A stretch of DNA of 64,000 bases, from positions 1 to 64,000 of the forward strand of contig NZ_BDDS01000012.1 of NCBI RefSeq assembly GCF_001653135.1, written 5' to 3'. The notes beneath the pieces were generated by a model. That model saw only the letters and a program-made list of their open reading frames with translations, was not told the origin of the DNA and did no database searches. This stretch comes from Pseudoalteromonas neustonica (GTDB lineage: Bacteria; Pseudomonadota; Gammaproteobacteria; Enterobacterales; Alteromonadaceae). This document shows, piece after piece, positions 37,356 through 47,611 of this stretch. Both the position numbers and the translations under genes were made by a program. Numbering within the stretch: the first letter of the stretch is position 1; each line of letters begins with the position of its first letter.

Positions 37356-40076
37356 TTAAAATTCTTCCCACTCATCAGAAGGCTCAGAGAAATCATTCCC
37401 TCTTGGTTCGCTGCGAATATAACGACTATGTGTGACGGGTGTTTCAGTACTTCTTACGTGTGGGGTCGTCGCTTTAGGCTTTTCTATGTTGGGAACTACA
37501 GCCTCTTCTTGGCCTAATGAGAAGAACCGTAATAGCTTACGCATATCATTCGCTTGCTCTGCCATCGACTCACCAGCAGCAGACGCTTGTTCAACCAAGG
37601 CCGCATTTTGCTGTGTCATTTCATCCATTTCAGAAATTGCTTTATTAACTTGCTCAATGCCTGAGCTTTGCTCTTCAGATGCTTCTGCAATATCCGAAAT
37701 CATGCCTGTGACACGTTGCACACAGGTAACTATTTCTTGCAACGTTGCACCTGATTCATTGACCAATTGCGTGCCATCTTCGACCTTATCAACACTATCT
37801 CTAATTAACTCTTTAATCTCTTTTGCAGCCCCTGCAGAGCGCTGAGCTAAGTTTCGTACCTCTCCTGCGACAACAGCAAAGCCTCTACCTTGCTCTCCTG
37901 CTCTTGCGGCCTCAACAGCGGCGTTAAGCGCTAATAGGTTAGTTTGAAAAGCAATTTCGTCAATCACACTTATAATATCAGCAATTTTTTTACTGGATTC
38001 ATTGATCGCTGACATGCTGGTTACAGCTCGATTAACGACCTCTCCTCCAAGTTGTGCTTTGTCTCGTGTTTCTGACGCCAGTTCATTGGCTACTTTAGCG
38101 TTATCTGCATTTTGACGAACTGTACTTGTCATTTCTTCCATACTTGATGCTGTTTCTTCTAATGCTGATGCTTGCTCCTCCGTACGCTGGCTTAAATCTG
38201 CATTTCCTTGCGATATCTCTTCCGCACCACTGGCAACCATAGTCGCGGATGAATTTATTCGGTGGATAACTTCTGTTAATTTATCTGCGGTTGCATTAGC
38301 ATCACGTTTAAGCTTATCAAATGAACCTTGATAATCTTGTTCAATACGTTTTGATAAATCGCCATTAGCCATCGCTGATAGCATTTCCCCTGTACCGGAC
38401 ACTGCATCATCTACAATCCCAACCAAACTGTTTAATCCTTTGGCTAAGCGTAGGAAAAATCCATTTTTATCTGCTTCTTTTATCCTAATATCTAAATCAC
38501 CACTTCCAGCGACACTAATTAAATCATTAATTTCTTTTTCTATGGCAACTTCTTCTGTACGGTCAACCCACTCAACGACAGTGCCTATACGCTCACTATC
38601 AGGTGTAATAATAGGGTTAGCAACTAGACCAAAAGTTCGCCCGCCAACCAGTATTTCAGCACTATACGTTTTATTTAATTTGCTTAATATATTACGCTGG
38701 TGGACTGGGTTCTTATGAAATACATCAATGTTTTGCCCTAATAACTTACTACTATCAAAAGTAGGTAGGTCTTTGCGTAAATCTTTCTCTGCCGTGCGCA
38801 TCATATTAACAACCGCATCATTCATATAAATGATGTTATTATCTGCATCCGCAATCATAGTATTAGTAGCAACGCGATCTAACGCTCGTCGCACACGTAA
38901 ATTCTCTTGTGATTCACGTTTTTCTTGCTCAGCTTTATTTTCACTATCTGTTATATCTTGCCACTCAACAATCGTTCCTAACCGCTGCCCATCACTACCA
39001 AGCCAAGGCGTAGCGATGAGACTAAAAATAAGTTCCGCTAAACGTAAAGTGGCTTTATGTGGCTCGTTAAGTTCTGACAATACTTTGCGCTGATGCGATG
39101 GCTGCTTATGAAAATCATCTACACAGGTACCTATAAGATCCGCCACTGAAAATGATGGCAAAACGGTTTTTAGCTTAGCCTCACGCGCCTGCAGCATTTG
39201 TTTTACTTTCTCATTTACAAAAACAATCTTTAAATCGTTATCTGCAATCATCACATTTGCTTGGCATACTTTTAAGGCATTCGCTAAATCTGCAGTCGAG
39301 CGCGCTTTTTCAGATACTGCTTTTTGGGCACTAATATCACTAGCATATTTAATGACTTTATATGGTTTTCCGTTAGGGTCAAAAATAGGATTGTAAGACG
39401 CTTGTATCCAGATCTTTCTACCATCTTTTGCTATACGCAAGTACTCACCTGAGTCAAATTCTCCATCTCCTAATTTTCGCCAAAACTGGTTATATTCAGT
39501 ACTTTTAGCATATTCCTGTTCAACAAATAAACGGTGATGCTTGCCTCTAATTTCATCCAGACTATAACCAAGTGTGTTTAAAAAATTATCATTGGCCGTA
39601 ATAATGGTGCCATCAAGGTTAAATTCGATCACTGCTTGGGATTTATTAATTGCTTCTATTTGACTGGCCACATCAGCTGCAAGGCGTTTTTGCTGTGTGA
39701 TGTCTGTGGCAAACTTAACAACTTTTAATACTTTTCCTTGCGCATCTATGACAGGGTTGTACGTCGCTTGTATCCAAATTTCTTTACCATGATTACCTGT
39801 GCGCTTGAATTCATCGCGGATAAACTCACCACTTTTAAGTCGCTGCCAAAACTCTTGATATTGCGCGCTGTCGACCTCTGTAGGATCAACAAACATGGCA
39901 TGATGTTGACACTGAATTTCCTCAAGCTGGTAACCCATTACATTTAGAAAATTGTCATTGGCAGTAATAATTTGCCCCTCGGGCTCAAATTCAATGACCG
40001 CTAAAGACTTATTTAATGCAGCAACGACTAGGTCATTACTTGATTCTGACTGTTTTGAATTACTAAACCACCACAT
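37356..40076 (-). CDS. Cytoplasmic methyl-accepting receptor with four PAS domains
   Basis: 906 residues from the ATG at 40076 (AGGTG upstream). Two similar PAS-PAC units at about 20-130 and 142-252 ([27 protein letters not shown]), two more at about 270-385 and 400-515 ([17 protein letters not shown]), a HAMP-like region at about 525-610, then the signalling tip ([20 protein letters not shown]). No hydrophobic span is present. Paired PAS domains could sense redox, oxygen or small ligands; no haem-ligand assignment is possible by eye. The C-terminal EWEEF resembles the CheR tether. Confidence 0.92.
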   Translation of the reverse strand: MWWFSNSKQSESSNDLVVAALNKSLAVIEFEPEGQIITANDNFLNVMGYQLEEIQCQHHAMFVDPTEVDSAQYQEFWQRLKSGEFIRDEFKRTGNHGKEIWIQATYNPVIDAQGKVLKVVKFATDITQQKRLAADVASQIEAINKSQAVIEFNLDGTIITANDNFLNTLGYSLDEIRGKHHRLFVEQEYAKSTEYNQFWRKLGDGEFDSGEYLRIAKDGRKIWIQASYNPIFDPNGKPYKVIKYASDISAQKAVSEKARSTADLANALKVCQANVMIADNDLKIVFVNEKVKQMLQAREAKLKTVLPSFSVADLIGTCVDDFHKQPSHQRKVLSELNEPHKATLRLAELIFSLIATPWLGSDGQRLGTIVEWQDITDSENKAEQEKRESQENLRVRRALDRVATNTMIADADNNIIYMNDAVVNMMRTAEKDLRKDLPTFDSSKLLGQNIDVFHKNPVHQRNILSKLNKTYSAEILVGGRTFGLVANPIITPDSERIGTVVEWVDRTEEVAIEKEINDLISVAGSGDLDIRIKEADKNGFFLRLAKGLNSLVGIVDDAVSGTGEMLSAMANGDLSKRIEQDYQGSFDKLKRDANATADKLTEVIHRINSSATMVASGAEEISQGNADLSQRTEEQASALEETASSMEEMTSTVRQNADNAKVANELASETRDKAQLGGEVVNRAVTSMSAINESSKKIADIISVIDEIAFQTNLLALNAAVEAARAGEQGRGFAVVAGEVRNLAQRSAGAAKEIKELIRDSVDKVEDGTQLVNESGATLQEIVTCVQRVTGMISDIAEASEEQSSGIEQVNKAISEMDEMTQQNAALVEQASAAGESMAEQANDMRKLLRFFSLGQEEAVVPNIEKPKATTPHVRSTETPVTHSRYIRSEPRGNDFSEPSDEWEEF

Positions 40077-40109
40077 GCCAATCACCTTTTTATTTATCTG
40101 TTATGGTTT

Positions 40110-40607
40110 TTAATGCGTACATTTAATCTTCATTGTTTTTTTCAAATCAAGTAACGCAACCATTTTTTCACCTACATTTACCAGCCCTGCAACAAACTCT
40201 GAGTTATCAGAATCCGTAAAATTAGGCACTGTTTTCGCGTCTTCTTCTGCGATGCTATAAACATCAGATACAGCGTCCACGACTACGCCCATAATCTTGC
40301 TGCCTTGTTCAAAATTCACTTTTACGACTATCACAACAGTTAAAGGACCATACTCAATACTCGGTAATCCAAACCGCAACCTCAAATCTAAAATAGGGAC
40401 TATGGTCCCACGTAGATTAATAACCCCTTTGACGTAATCTGGTGCATTAGGTAGCACTGTAATTTCTTCCCAACTACGAATTTCTTGCACAGTTAAAATA
40501 TCTACACCGTACTCCTCATCCGCCATAATAAAAGTGAGAAATTGCTTCACCCCTTTTGCTTGTTCTAGCATTATCTTGTTATCTAATTCGCTTTGCCCAG
40601 AGATCAT
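40110..40607 (-). CDS. cheW: Chemotaxis coupling protein CheW
   Basis: 165 residues. The CheW fold is recognised from KQFLTFIMADEEYGVDILTV, LPNAPDYVKGVINLRGTIVP and VDAVSDVYSI. It links the receptor array to CheA. It overlaps the end of cheA by 4 bp (ATGA) and precedes the receptor gene, implying co-expression. Confidence 0.95.
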   Translation of the reverse strand: MISGQSELDNKIMLEQAKGVKQFLTFIMADEEYGVDILTVQEIRSWEEITVLPNAPDYVKGVINLRGTIVPILDLRLRFGLPSIEYGPLTVVIVVKVNFEQGSKIMGVVVDAVSDVYSIAEEDAKTVPNFTDSDNSEFVAGLVNVGEKMVALLDLKKTMKIKCTH

Positions 40608-42685
40608 GACGCCTCCAAATTAGCTTGCGATTCAATAATCAACTCTTGGCTTCCTGGTTTTCGTAAGCCAGATAATTTGATTAAACCACTAATATCTATA
40701 ATTAGAGAAACACGGCCATCACCTAAAATTGTCGCCCCAGATACACCGTCTACCTTTTGATAATTAGCTTCTAAGCTCTTAATCACAACTTGTTGCTGAG
40801 AAAGTAAATCATCTACTAGTAAACCTATTTTTTGATTATCGCTTTCAACAACGACTAACAAGGTTTTATCTAAGGTCTCAATAGCACCTTGATGATTAAA
40901 AATATTGTACAAACGTAAAATAGGGATGTATTCATCACGCAGCCTTAAAACATCAAGATCTTTACCCACTCGACTTACTTTGGTGATATCGATTTGCAAT
41001 GACTCAACAATTGAAATTAAAGGAATAATGTATGTGTGTTTTGCAACTTTAACTAACTGACCATCTAAAATAGCCAGCGTCAGTGGTAAACGAATCGTAA
41101 AAGTCGAGCCAATACCCGTCGCGGACGACACTTCTACAGAACCATTAAGCGATTGAATATTACGCCTAACTACGTCCATTCCAACGCCGCGTCCTGAAAT
41201 ATCACTTACCGCATCTGCAGTTGAGAATCCCGGCATAAAAATTAATTCGTTGATTTCGTCATCGCTAAGCTCGTCGCCTAATGCTATCAGTCCATTTGCA
41301 ATAGCTTTTTCTTTGATTTTAGTGGTATTAAGGCCTTGCCCATCATCCATAATTTCAATAACGATATTACCGCCTTGATGAAATGCATTGAGCGTGACAA
41401 TACCTACGGGGTCTTTACCTACTGCAAGACGCTGATCGACAGTTTCAAGGCCATGATCAAGCGAATTACGAACTAGATGCACCATTGGGTCGGAGATTTT
41501 TTCCATTACCGTTTTATCAAGCTCTGTCTGCTCTCCGAGTAATTTCAACTCAACTTGTTTATTTAACTTTTGTGAAATATCTCTTACTAAACGAGGGAAA
41601 CGACTGAACACAAAACTTATGGGGAGCATCCGTATTCGCATTACATTTTCTTGTAAATCACGAGTGTTATGCGCTAACTGCGCTAATCCTTCTTGCAAAG
41701 AAGCAATCGTCGCTTCAGTAATTTCCTGCTCCCCAAGTTGCGTTAGCATCGCTTGGGTTATTACTAACTCACCAACCATGTTGATCAGTGAATCCACTTT
41801 ATCAATACCAACGCGTATAGAAGTTGATTCAGTTGCTGGAGGTGGTGCCTTGCTTACCACCGCTTTTTTAACCTCTTGCGTATTTATAGGTGCTGATGAA
41901 GCAGGTTCTATTTTACTATCTGGGTTATTTTCTTCGGCTCCTTGCGCCGTATCATCTTCTGAGAAAAGCCCGCCACACAGCGTGATTGTTAAATCACAAT
42001 CATCTTCCACCCATTCAAATATCTCTCTAATAACACGCTCTTCTTTTTCGGTATTTAAAAAGAAGCGCCAGGAAAGAAAGCAATCATCGGCCGTTAAATC
42101 TGTAATATCAGGGATTTCATTATGAGATACATGGGTTTCGAGCTCACCTAACTCAGCTAGCTCGCTGATCATGTATAAAGGCTCATTACCTGTTTTAAAT
42201 AAATGATGGTAGGGCTTAAAATCTATTTGGTATGTGTTTACTTCTGCCTGCTGTTCATCTGCACATTCTGAGTTAGGATTATCGTGTTCGGATTGCCCTA
42301 GCCCTAAAATAGCCTCAAATTTAAGCCTTAAGGCATTAGCTTCTTCAAGATCTGGTTCTTGCTCTGATTGCAAAGCACTGAGCAAAGCGCGTAAACAATC
42401 CACCGATTTTAGTAACAGGTCAACGTGCTCTGTTGTTAACTCTCTTTTGCCTTCTCGTATTTGATCTAATAAAGTTTCGAGTACATGAGTGAAGTCAGAT
42501 ACCGAGTTAAAACCAAATGTGCCACTGCCGCCTTTAATTGAATGCGCAGCACGAAAAATTGTATTGATCGTTTCTAAGTCTTCCTCTCCGGGAACCAAGT
42601 TTAGCAACTCAGCCTCCATTGCATCCAAGCCTTCGAAACTTTCCTCAAAAAAGACTTCAAAAAATTGACTTAAATCTATACTCAT
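40604..42685 (-). CDS. cheA: Chemotaxis histidine kinase CheA
   Basis: 693 residues. Hpt domain with His48 in AAHSIKGGSGTFGF; a poorly conserved middle (about 130-290) in place of a clear CheY-binding P2; dimerisation helices at about 290-350; kinase domain with N box HLVRNSLDHGLE, MDDGQGLN and SGRGVGMDVV; C-terminal CheW-like domain to about 680. All ATP-binding boxes look intact. It is central to the operon: cheY lies just upstream and cheW overlaps its 3' end. Confidence 0.96.
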   Translation of the reverse strand: MSIDLSQFFEVFFEESFEGLDAMEAELLNLVPGEEDLETINTIFRAAHSIKGGSGTFGFNSVSDFTHVLETLLDQIREGKRELTTEHVDLLLKSVDCLRALLSALQSEQEPDLEEANALRLKFEAILGLGQSEHDNPNSECADEQQAEVNTYQIDFKPYHHLFKTGNEPLYMISELAELGELETHVSHNEIPDITDLTADDCFLSWRFFLNTEKEERVIREIFEWVEDDCDLTITLCGGLFSEDDTAQGAEENNPDSKIEPASSAPINTQEVKKAVVSKAPPPATESTSIRVGIDKVDSLINMVGELVITQAMLTQLGEQEITEATIASLQEGLAQLAHNTRDLQENVMRIRMLPISFVFSRFPRLVRDISQKLNKQVELKLLGEQTELDKTVMEKISDPMVHLVRNSLDHGLETVDQRLAVGKDPVGIVTLNAFHQGGNIVIEIMDDGQGLNTTKIKEKAIANGLIALGDELSDDEINELIFMPGFSTADAVSDISGRGVGMDVVRRNIQSLNGSVEVSSATGIGSTFTIRLPLTLAILDGQLVKVAKHTYIIPLISIVESLQIDITKVSRVGKDLDVLRLRDEYIPILRLYNIFNHQGAIETLDKTLLVVVESDNQKIGLLVDDLLSQQQVVIKSLEANYQKVDGVSGATILGDGRVSLIIDISGLIKLSGLRKPGSQELIIESQANLEAS

Positions 42686-42699
42686 GCCCGCTCCCTAAA

Positions 42700-43062
42700 T
42701 TAGCGAATCACTTTCTTGATGACAGCCAATAATTGCTCAGGGTTAAAAGGCTTTACAATCCAACCTGTGGCTCCTGCCGCCTTCCCTTCAACTTTTTTAT
42801 CCATACCGGATTCAGTTGTTAACATTAATAACGGCGTGAATTTATAGTTTGGCAGAGTCCGTAACTCACGGATCAAAGTAATACCATCCATTATTGGCAT
42901 ATTGACATCTGATATAACAGCATCAAAACCTTGCTGCTTAGCGATGCTTAATGCTTCACTACCATCTTTTGCTTCAGTAACATCAAACCCTGCCTTTTTT
43001 AAGGTGAATCCCACCATTTGGCGCATTGATGCGGAATCATCCACCGCTAAAATTCTTTTCAT
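42700..43062 (-). CDS. cheY: Chemotaxis response regulator CheY
   Basis: 120 residues, a single receiver domain. Acidic pair in AVDDSASMRQM, phosphoacceptor in AVISDVNMPIMDG, Thr in MLTTESG and Lys in IVKPFNP. It lies 14 bp before cheA. It may act as the output of this pathway or as a phosphate sink; in che2-type pathways the output is often not the flagellar switch. Confidence 0.95.
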   Translation of the reverse strand: MKRILAVDDSASMRQMVGFTLKKAGFDVTEAKDGSEALSIAKQQGFDAVISDVNMPIMDGITLIRELRTLPNYKFTPLLMLTTESGMDKKVEGKAAGATGWIVKPFNPEQLLAVIKKVIR

Positions 43063-43071
43063 ATTGACCTC

Positions 43072-43344
43072 TTAATCTGTACTTTCGAGTATTAGATATT
43101 CACTCAGACCCAAACTATTAATGGTACTTTTTAATGGATCGCTCTGCCCTACCCAAATAATTTTATGATGTACAGAAAGTAAATGTTTTTGCAAAGCACA
43201 TAACAACTGAATAGTTGCAGTATCCGCACTAGAGACATCACTAATATCCAAACATACATCATCATTGCTATTTAATTCGCGTAATATATCTTGATGTAAA
43301 ACCTCAACTTGGGTGATAGTCAATTCTGCAGGAAGCTTTAACAT
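43072..43344 (-). CDS. STAS-domain protein heading the che operon
   Basis: 90 residues forming one STAS (SpoIIAA-like) domain: LPAELTITQVEVLHQDIL, LDISDVSSADTATIQLL and LGLSEYL. The Ser/Thr cluster in DVSSADTAT is where such proteins are usually phosphorylated. It is 9 bp before cheY and probably the first gene of the operon. STAS proteins often bind anti-sigma factors or kinases; the partner here is not visible. Confidence 0.85.
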   Translation of the reverse strand: MLKLPAELTITQVEVLHQDILRELNSNDDVCLDISDVSSADTATIQLLCALQKHLLSVHHKIIWVGQSDPLKSTINSLGLSEYLILESTD

Positions 43345-43461
43345 AATTTTATTACTTTCCTTGTTTTACCAATTCATAACAAAAGCTTAGACCGAGTTAG
43401 TAAAAAAGCCACAAAAGCACTGAAAAAAGAATAAATATATTTCATGATGAAAAATTCAGAT

Positions 43462-43485
43462 AAAAAAAGGAGCACATCGTGCTCC
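43462..43485 (-). terminator. Rho-independent terminator of the cytochrome oxidase operon
   Basis: On the minus strand GGAGCAC-GAT-GTGCTCC, a perfect 7-bp GC-rich stem, is followed by TTTTTTT. It lies about 36 bp after the SCO gene, ending the cox operon before the divergently purposed che operon. Confidence 0.92.
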
Positions 43486-43520
43486 TTCATGAATACATGT
43501 AGTTTTTAATTAGCAATTAA

Positions 43521-44132
43521 TTATTGATATTGATCTGCAATTACTGAAAATTCTATTATTAGTTTTTTTGCATCAATCAAAGGCGTGCTGCCTGCTTTAA
43601 ATTCAGGTTTAAAAATAGCCCTAACAGCTCCAGTTGAATCAACCATTGCAACTGATGCACTGTGATCGACAGCATACTCTTGCTCATCACTATCGCTGAT
43701 TGCGTATATTAGCCCTAGTTCTCGCACTAATGGGAATAAGTCTTTATGTGGGCCTGAAACAGCTAAGAAATCTGGATTAAAATAGTCAATATACGCTTTG
43801 CGCTTGTCGGGTGTATCTCGTTGTGGATCAACGGATAAAAACCAAACTTGCAGCGGATACTTGTCTTTTAATGCCTTATGAACATTATTAAGTTTAGCTA
43901 AGGTAAGCGGACAAATATCTGGACAGCTCGTATAGCCTAAAAAAACCAAGTTCCACTGATTTAAAAACGCTTGCTTAGTCACCGGCTCACTATTTTGATC
44001 TTGCAAGATAAAATCATTAAGCGGCTTACTTTGCTCGTAAACAAGTGCGTCAACCGTAGCTACTTTATTTTCACTACAAGCAACCAAAAAAAACAAACTT
44101 AAAACTAATAATACATTCGCATTAAACTTCAT
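43521..44132 (-). CDS. SCO1/SenC copper chaperone lipoprotein
   Basis: 203 residues from the ATG at 44132, which overlaps the ctaB stop (ATGA). A lipoprotein signal ends LFFLVAC. The thioredoxin-like fold has the copper-binding pair in GYTSCPDICPLTLA and the distal His in AVDHSASVAMVD. SCO proteins deliver copper to the CuA site of oxidase subunit II, encoded upstream in the same operon. Confidence 0.94.
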   Translation of the reverse strand: MKFNANVLLVLSLFFLVACSENKVATVDALVYEQSKPLNDFILQDQNSEPVTKQAFLNQWNLVFLGYTSCPDICPLTLAKLNNVHKALKDKYPLQVWFLSVDPQRDTPDKRKAYIDYFNPDFLAVSGPHKDLFPLVRELGLIYAISDSDEQEYAVDHSASVAMVDSTGAVRAIFKPEFKAGSTPLIDAKKLIIEFSVIADQYQ

Positions 44133-45037
44133 ATAACAAGCCATTTGTCTACAAATAAGACCACAAAGAGTACCATTAAATGAACGATTGAAAAACGGAA
44201 TAAATCCATCGCAGTGTCGTCACTTCCTGCCATTTTAAGTTTTACTGCTTTATAAATAAAAATCCCATTAAGTACCGTTGAGGCTATTAAATAAATAGCA
44301 CCTGACATGCCAATTAAGTAAGGCAGTACACATACCAGTGCTAATAAAATTGAATAAGCGACTACACATGTTTTACAAAAATCAATACCGTGAGTAACAG
44401 GTAACATGGGTATTTTTGCTCGTTCATAATCACTTTTTCGGGCAATTGCCAAAGCCCAAAAATGTGGAGGCGTCCAGGTGAAAATAATCATTACCAGCAA
44501 CCAAGGAGCAGCTGCCATTTGCCCAGTTTCAGAGACCCAGCCTAGTAATGGTGGCATTGCACCAGCGAGTCCACCAATAACTATATTTTGTGGGGTTGCT
44601 CGTTTTAAAAATGAAGTATAAATAAATGCATAACCAACCAATGCAAATAAGGTCAATATTGCAGTTAACGGATTAGCCCATAGCATCAACATAATAAAAC
44701 CACTAACGCCAATCACTGTTGCAAAACTCAATGCATGAAACTTAGATAACCGCCCCTTAGCAACTGGACGATGACGTGTGCGCGCCATTTTACTATCTAT
44801 TTCGCTATCAACCACGTGATTAATAACAGCTGCCGCTGCTGATAATAACCCGATCCCTAACAAGCTGATTAGCTGTACACCCATCCCTCGACCAACATCT
44901 GGTGCAAGCGCTAACCCCACCCATGCTGTTAGTACCAACATGGCGACTACTTTGAATTTACAAATTGCGAGATAATCATTAATTAACGCGCTAATTTGAC
45001 TAGGTGCTAACTTTGTTATTGCTATTAGTTGTGTCAT
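44129..45037 (-). CDS. ctaB: Protohaem IX farnesyltransferase (haem O synthase)
   Basis: 302 residues from the ATG at 45037 (AGGGGCAGTT upstream). UbiA-family prenyltransferase with about eight spans; Asp-rich motifs NHVVDSEIDSKMARTRHRP and ARKSDYERAKIPMLPV. It attaches a farnesyl chain to protohaem, making haem O for CtaA to turn into haem A. It lies downstream of ctaA. Confidence 0.95.
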   Translation of the reverse strand: MTQLIAITKLAPSQISALINDYLAICKFKVVAMLVLTAWVGLALAPDVGRGMGVQLISLLGIGLLSAAAAVINHVVDSEIDSKMARTRHRPVAKGRLSKFHALSFATVIGVSGFIMLMLWANPLTAILTLFALVGYAFIYTSFLKRATPQNIVIGGLAGAMPPLLGWVSETGQMAAAPWLLVMIIFTWTPPHFWALAIARKSDYERAKIPMLPVTHGIDFCKTCVVAYSILLALVCVLPYLIGMSGAIYLIASTVLNGIFIYKAVKLKMAGSDDTAMDLFRFSIVHLMVLFVVLFVDKWLVI

Positions 45038-45045
45038 AACTGCCC

Positions 45046-46035
45046 CTAAGTACGTACTTTTAAGTAAAAACATAAACGAACTACCGTTAATAAGAGTATG
45101 GCAGCCATTAGGTTATGTGCCAGTGCGATACCTAAAGGAAAATGCCAATGCACAACCGCTAATCCTAAACAAATCTGACATAGCAGTGCAATTAAGACCG
45201 CCACAGTGCAATGTTTTATCTTTTTAGATAGTGCATGGCTATAAATGCGCCACATGATCAGTGCTAACACTACACACGTAACCAATGCCCATATTCTATG
45301 CAGTAAATGAATCGACATTCTTGCTTGCTGTGAAAGCACGCCATATTCATAAGTACTTTGCTCTAACGGTAATTGAAATACACTACTAAGCGAAAATGGT
45401 TGGCCATAACTACACAGCGGTAAACCGTTACAATGTGGGGCAGCATAATTAGCAGCTAACCAGCCGCCTAGCGCAATTTGAATTACCAGTACCACTAACG
45501 CAACCAAGCTCAGCTTAAAGTGACGCCTTGCAGGGGCATCGCCTCCACTAATAGGCTGTGCAGTAAGTCGTAAATACAACAGTGTAACTAAAGACAAAAT
45601 ACTAAAGCCGCCCAAAAGGTGGCCCATTACAATGACAGGCTGCAAGTTCATGGTAACAGTCCACATGCCTAGCGCGGCCTGAAAAACCACTAACGCAAGT
45701 AGTAACAACGGTAACTTAACAGGCGTGGTCGGATGTTGACGCTTTGAAAAAGCCAATATAAATAGCGCTAAAATTAATAAGCCAAGGGTACCTGCAAAAT
45801 AGCGGTGGATCATTTCCTTCCACGCTTTCGCGGTTTCAAACATCATATCAGGGTAACTTTGCTCTACATGAGCGAGGTCAGCTGCATGCTTGGGCACGGT
45901 TAAAAATCCATAACACCCTGGCCAATCAGGGCAACCTAAACCCGCATCACTTAAACGAGTATAAGCGCCAAGCCCAATAACTAAAATCGACAACATAAAC
46001 GTAGCTAATACCAAGTTTTTATAATTTTTATACAT
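45046..46035 (-). CDS. ctaA: Haem A synthase
   Basis: 329 residues from the ATG at 46035 with AAGGAG 8 bp upstream. COX15/CtaA family, about eight spans; landmarks GAYTRLSDAGLGCPDWPGCY, the His in EMIHRYFAGTLG, GHLLGGF and SIHLLHRIWALV. A Cys pair in APHCNGLPLC is also present. It converts haem O to haem A for the aa3 oxidase. Confidence 0.95.
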   Translation of the reverse strand: MYKNYKNLVLATFMLSILVIGLGAYTRLSDAGLGCPDWPGCYGFLTVPKHAADLAHVEQSYPDMMFETAKAWKEMIHRYFAGTLGLLILALFILAFSKRQHPTTPVKLPLLLLALVVFQAALGMWTVTMNLQPVIVMGHLLGGFSILSLVTLLYLRLTAQPISGGDAPARRHFKLSLVALVVLVIQIALGGWLAANYAAPHCNGLPLCSYGQPFSLSSVFQLPLEQSTYEYGVLSQQARMSIHLLHRIWALVTCVVLALIMWRIYSHALSKKIKHCTVAVLIALLCQICLGLAVVHWHFPLGIALAHNLMAAILLLTVVRLCFYLKVRT

Positions 46036-46052
46036 AGTTAGCACTCCTTAAA

Positions 46053-46547
46053 TTAGCTTGAACGCGAGTAGTTAAGTAATTTTTTTAAATCTTTTAACAA
46101 TCCTTTTTGAGTTAAACGGTTTTGCTGAGGTTCTACATGATACGGGTACTGCAAAACGACCAACCCCATATGGTCAATTAAATATAAACTTGCTGGCTGG
46201 AGCACATCGACTGCAGGGAGTTCACGCCAGCGCAATGTTTGCTGTTGCGCCTGCCCAAGTATTGCCATATCGACTTTGCCTTGGTTTTTACCAAGGGCAA
46301 CATAAAGATTGTTTAGTGCGTGTAATTGCTCAGCGCACGCTTGCTCACATTGTGCAGGGTGATTAAGCGCTATAGTCCACTGTTTATGCTCAGATTGTTG
46401 CCAATCTTGCAGTTTAATTTCTTGAGTTAAAAACTCGCCTTTATTACTCGATGCGCTTGGGATCCAGTCAAGTTTTAAGGCTAAATACGCCATTATTAAA
46501 GGCACTAAACAACAACCAATAAATATCATTAATGGATTATTTTTCAT
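46053..46547 (-). CDS. Membrane-anchored protein of the cox assembly cluster, unknown
   Basis: 164 residues. One N-terminal span (about 7-26) and a periplasmic domain with a CEQAC pair and LYLIDHMGLVVLQYPYH, which recalls thioredoxin or SCO folds but is too divergent to assign. It overlaps the SURF1 stop and precedes ctaA, so a role in oxidase assembly, perhaps redox or copper handling, is inferred from position. Confidence 0.75.
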   Translation of the reverse strand: MKNNPLMIFIGCCLVPLIMAYLALKLDWIPSASSNKGEFLTQEIKLQDWQQSEHKQWTIALNHPAQCEQACAEQLHALNNLYVALGKNQGKVDMAILGQAQQQTLRWRELPAVDVLQPASLYLIDHMGLVVLQYPYHVEPQQNRLTQKGLLKDLKKLLNYSRSS

Positions 46548-47284
46548 TATAATTCCTTCTTTTTACTAGCGAATATTGCAATAACTAGGCAAGCAACAGC
46601 GATTAAAAACCACTGCACAGCATATGCTTGATGTTTTTCGGGGCTCATCACCACAGCTTTATAATGAGGCACAGCGATGTTATCGCCATCACCTTGACGA
46701 TACCCCATAAATTCAACGATGTTACGACCCGTCTGCTGTGTAAATAATGCTAAGTCAATAATTTGTATGCGCTTAGGCCAGTTTGAATCTATGTGTTGCG
46801 TTGCTTTTTGCAACGTAAAGCCACTGAGCGTGCCTTGCTTTAATTGCACTGTCATGGTGAAAGGGGTTGCTGGTAAATGAACCAGAGGTAACTGTTCGCG
46901 GCTAATGGGGGCCTTAACCCACCCCAAATTTACTAATAAGTTATCATCACTGTTGGTCAATTTTAATAAAGTAACAACATCGTAGCCAACTTGCCCTTGA
47001 TAGACTTGATTGTCTAACAGCCAGTATTGCTCTGTATCAAGCATGCCCGTCACAGTTACATGCAACCCGGTTTTATTCCACTTAGTTGGAAGCTGATGCA
47101 TTTGCTTCCAACTCAAAACTCCCTGCTCTTGTAGCTCGGCTATTTGTGTTAGCTGTAGTGCTTTGTTTTCAGCTCTTTGTAACTGCCAATACCCCAAACG
47201 TAAGCACACTAAAATCACAATCACCACCACGCAAAGTATGATAATTGAGCTAAGCTTTTGTTTACGCCATAAAATTAACTGCAT
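46547..47284 (-). CDS. SURF1-family cytochrome oxidase assembly protein
   Basis: 245 residues. Two terminal spans (about 13-32 and 218-238) flank a periplasmic domain with LGYWQLQRAENK, LLVNLGWVKAP and HKAYAVQWF, the SURF1 signatures. SURF1 helps insert haem A into subunit I. The downstream gene overlaps it, and its start lies 12 bp from the divergent DUF2909 gene. Confidence 0.93.
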   Translation of the reverse strand: MQLILWRKQKLSSIIILCVVVIVILVCLRLGYWQLQRAENKALQLTQIAELQEQGVLSWKQMHQLPTKWNKTGLHVTVTGMLDTEQYWLLDNQVYQGQVGYDVVTLLKLTNSDDNLLVNLGWVKAPISREQLPLVHLPATPFTMTVQLKQGTLSGFTLQKATQHIDSNWPKRIQIIDLALFTQQTGRNIVEFMGYRQGDGDNIAVPHYKAVVMSPEKHQAYAVQWFLIAVACLVIAIFASKKKEL

Positions 47285-47296
47285 AAAGGTGACCCA

Positions 47297-47611
47297 GTGA
47301 TTATTAAAATTATTATCGTACTGTTGCTACTATTTATACTTTTTAACTTGTTCCGAGCTTTATTTATTATGGTCTCAGGTAAAGCGGATGGACGGCCTAT
47401 GTCTCACTATTTAGGCCGTCGTGTATTATTTTCTGTTGTTGTATTAGTGATTGTAATTGCAGCGTTAAAGATCGGTTTTATCCACAGTAACGCATCGCCT
47501 ATTCACAAAATTACAGCACGTATACAAATACAAATAAACACAGCCATACCACATCAACAAAATGCCAATACCAAGCAGCCGCTTGAAAAGCAAAATGTTT
47601 ATCCGGGCTAA
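47297..47611 (+). CDS. DUF2909-like twin-span membrane protein
   Basis: 104 residues. Spans at about 3-28 and 45-64; [10 protein letters not shown] and [15 protein letters not shown] are typical of the small DUF2909 proteins found with cytochrome oxidase operons. It is plus-strand, opposite to all neighbours. The usual proteins are nearer 70 residues; the last 33 residues here are read antisense to the 3' end of coxC (47511-47611), so the stop may have been displaced. Function unknown. Confidence 0.75.
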   Translation: MIIKIIIVLLLLFILFNLFRALFIMVSGKADGRPMSHYLGRRVLFSVVVLVIVIAALKIGFIHSNASPIHKITARIQIQINTAIPHQQNANTKQPLEKQNVYPG

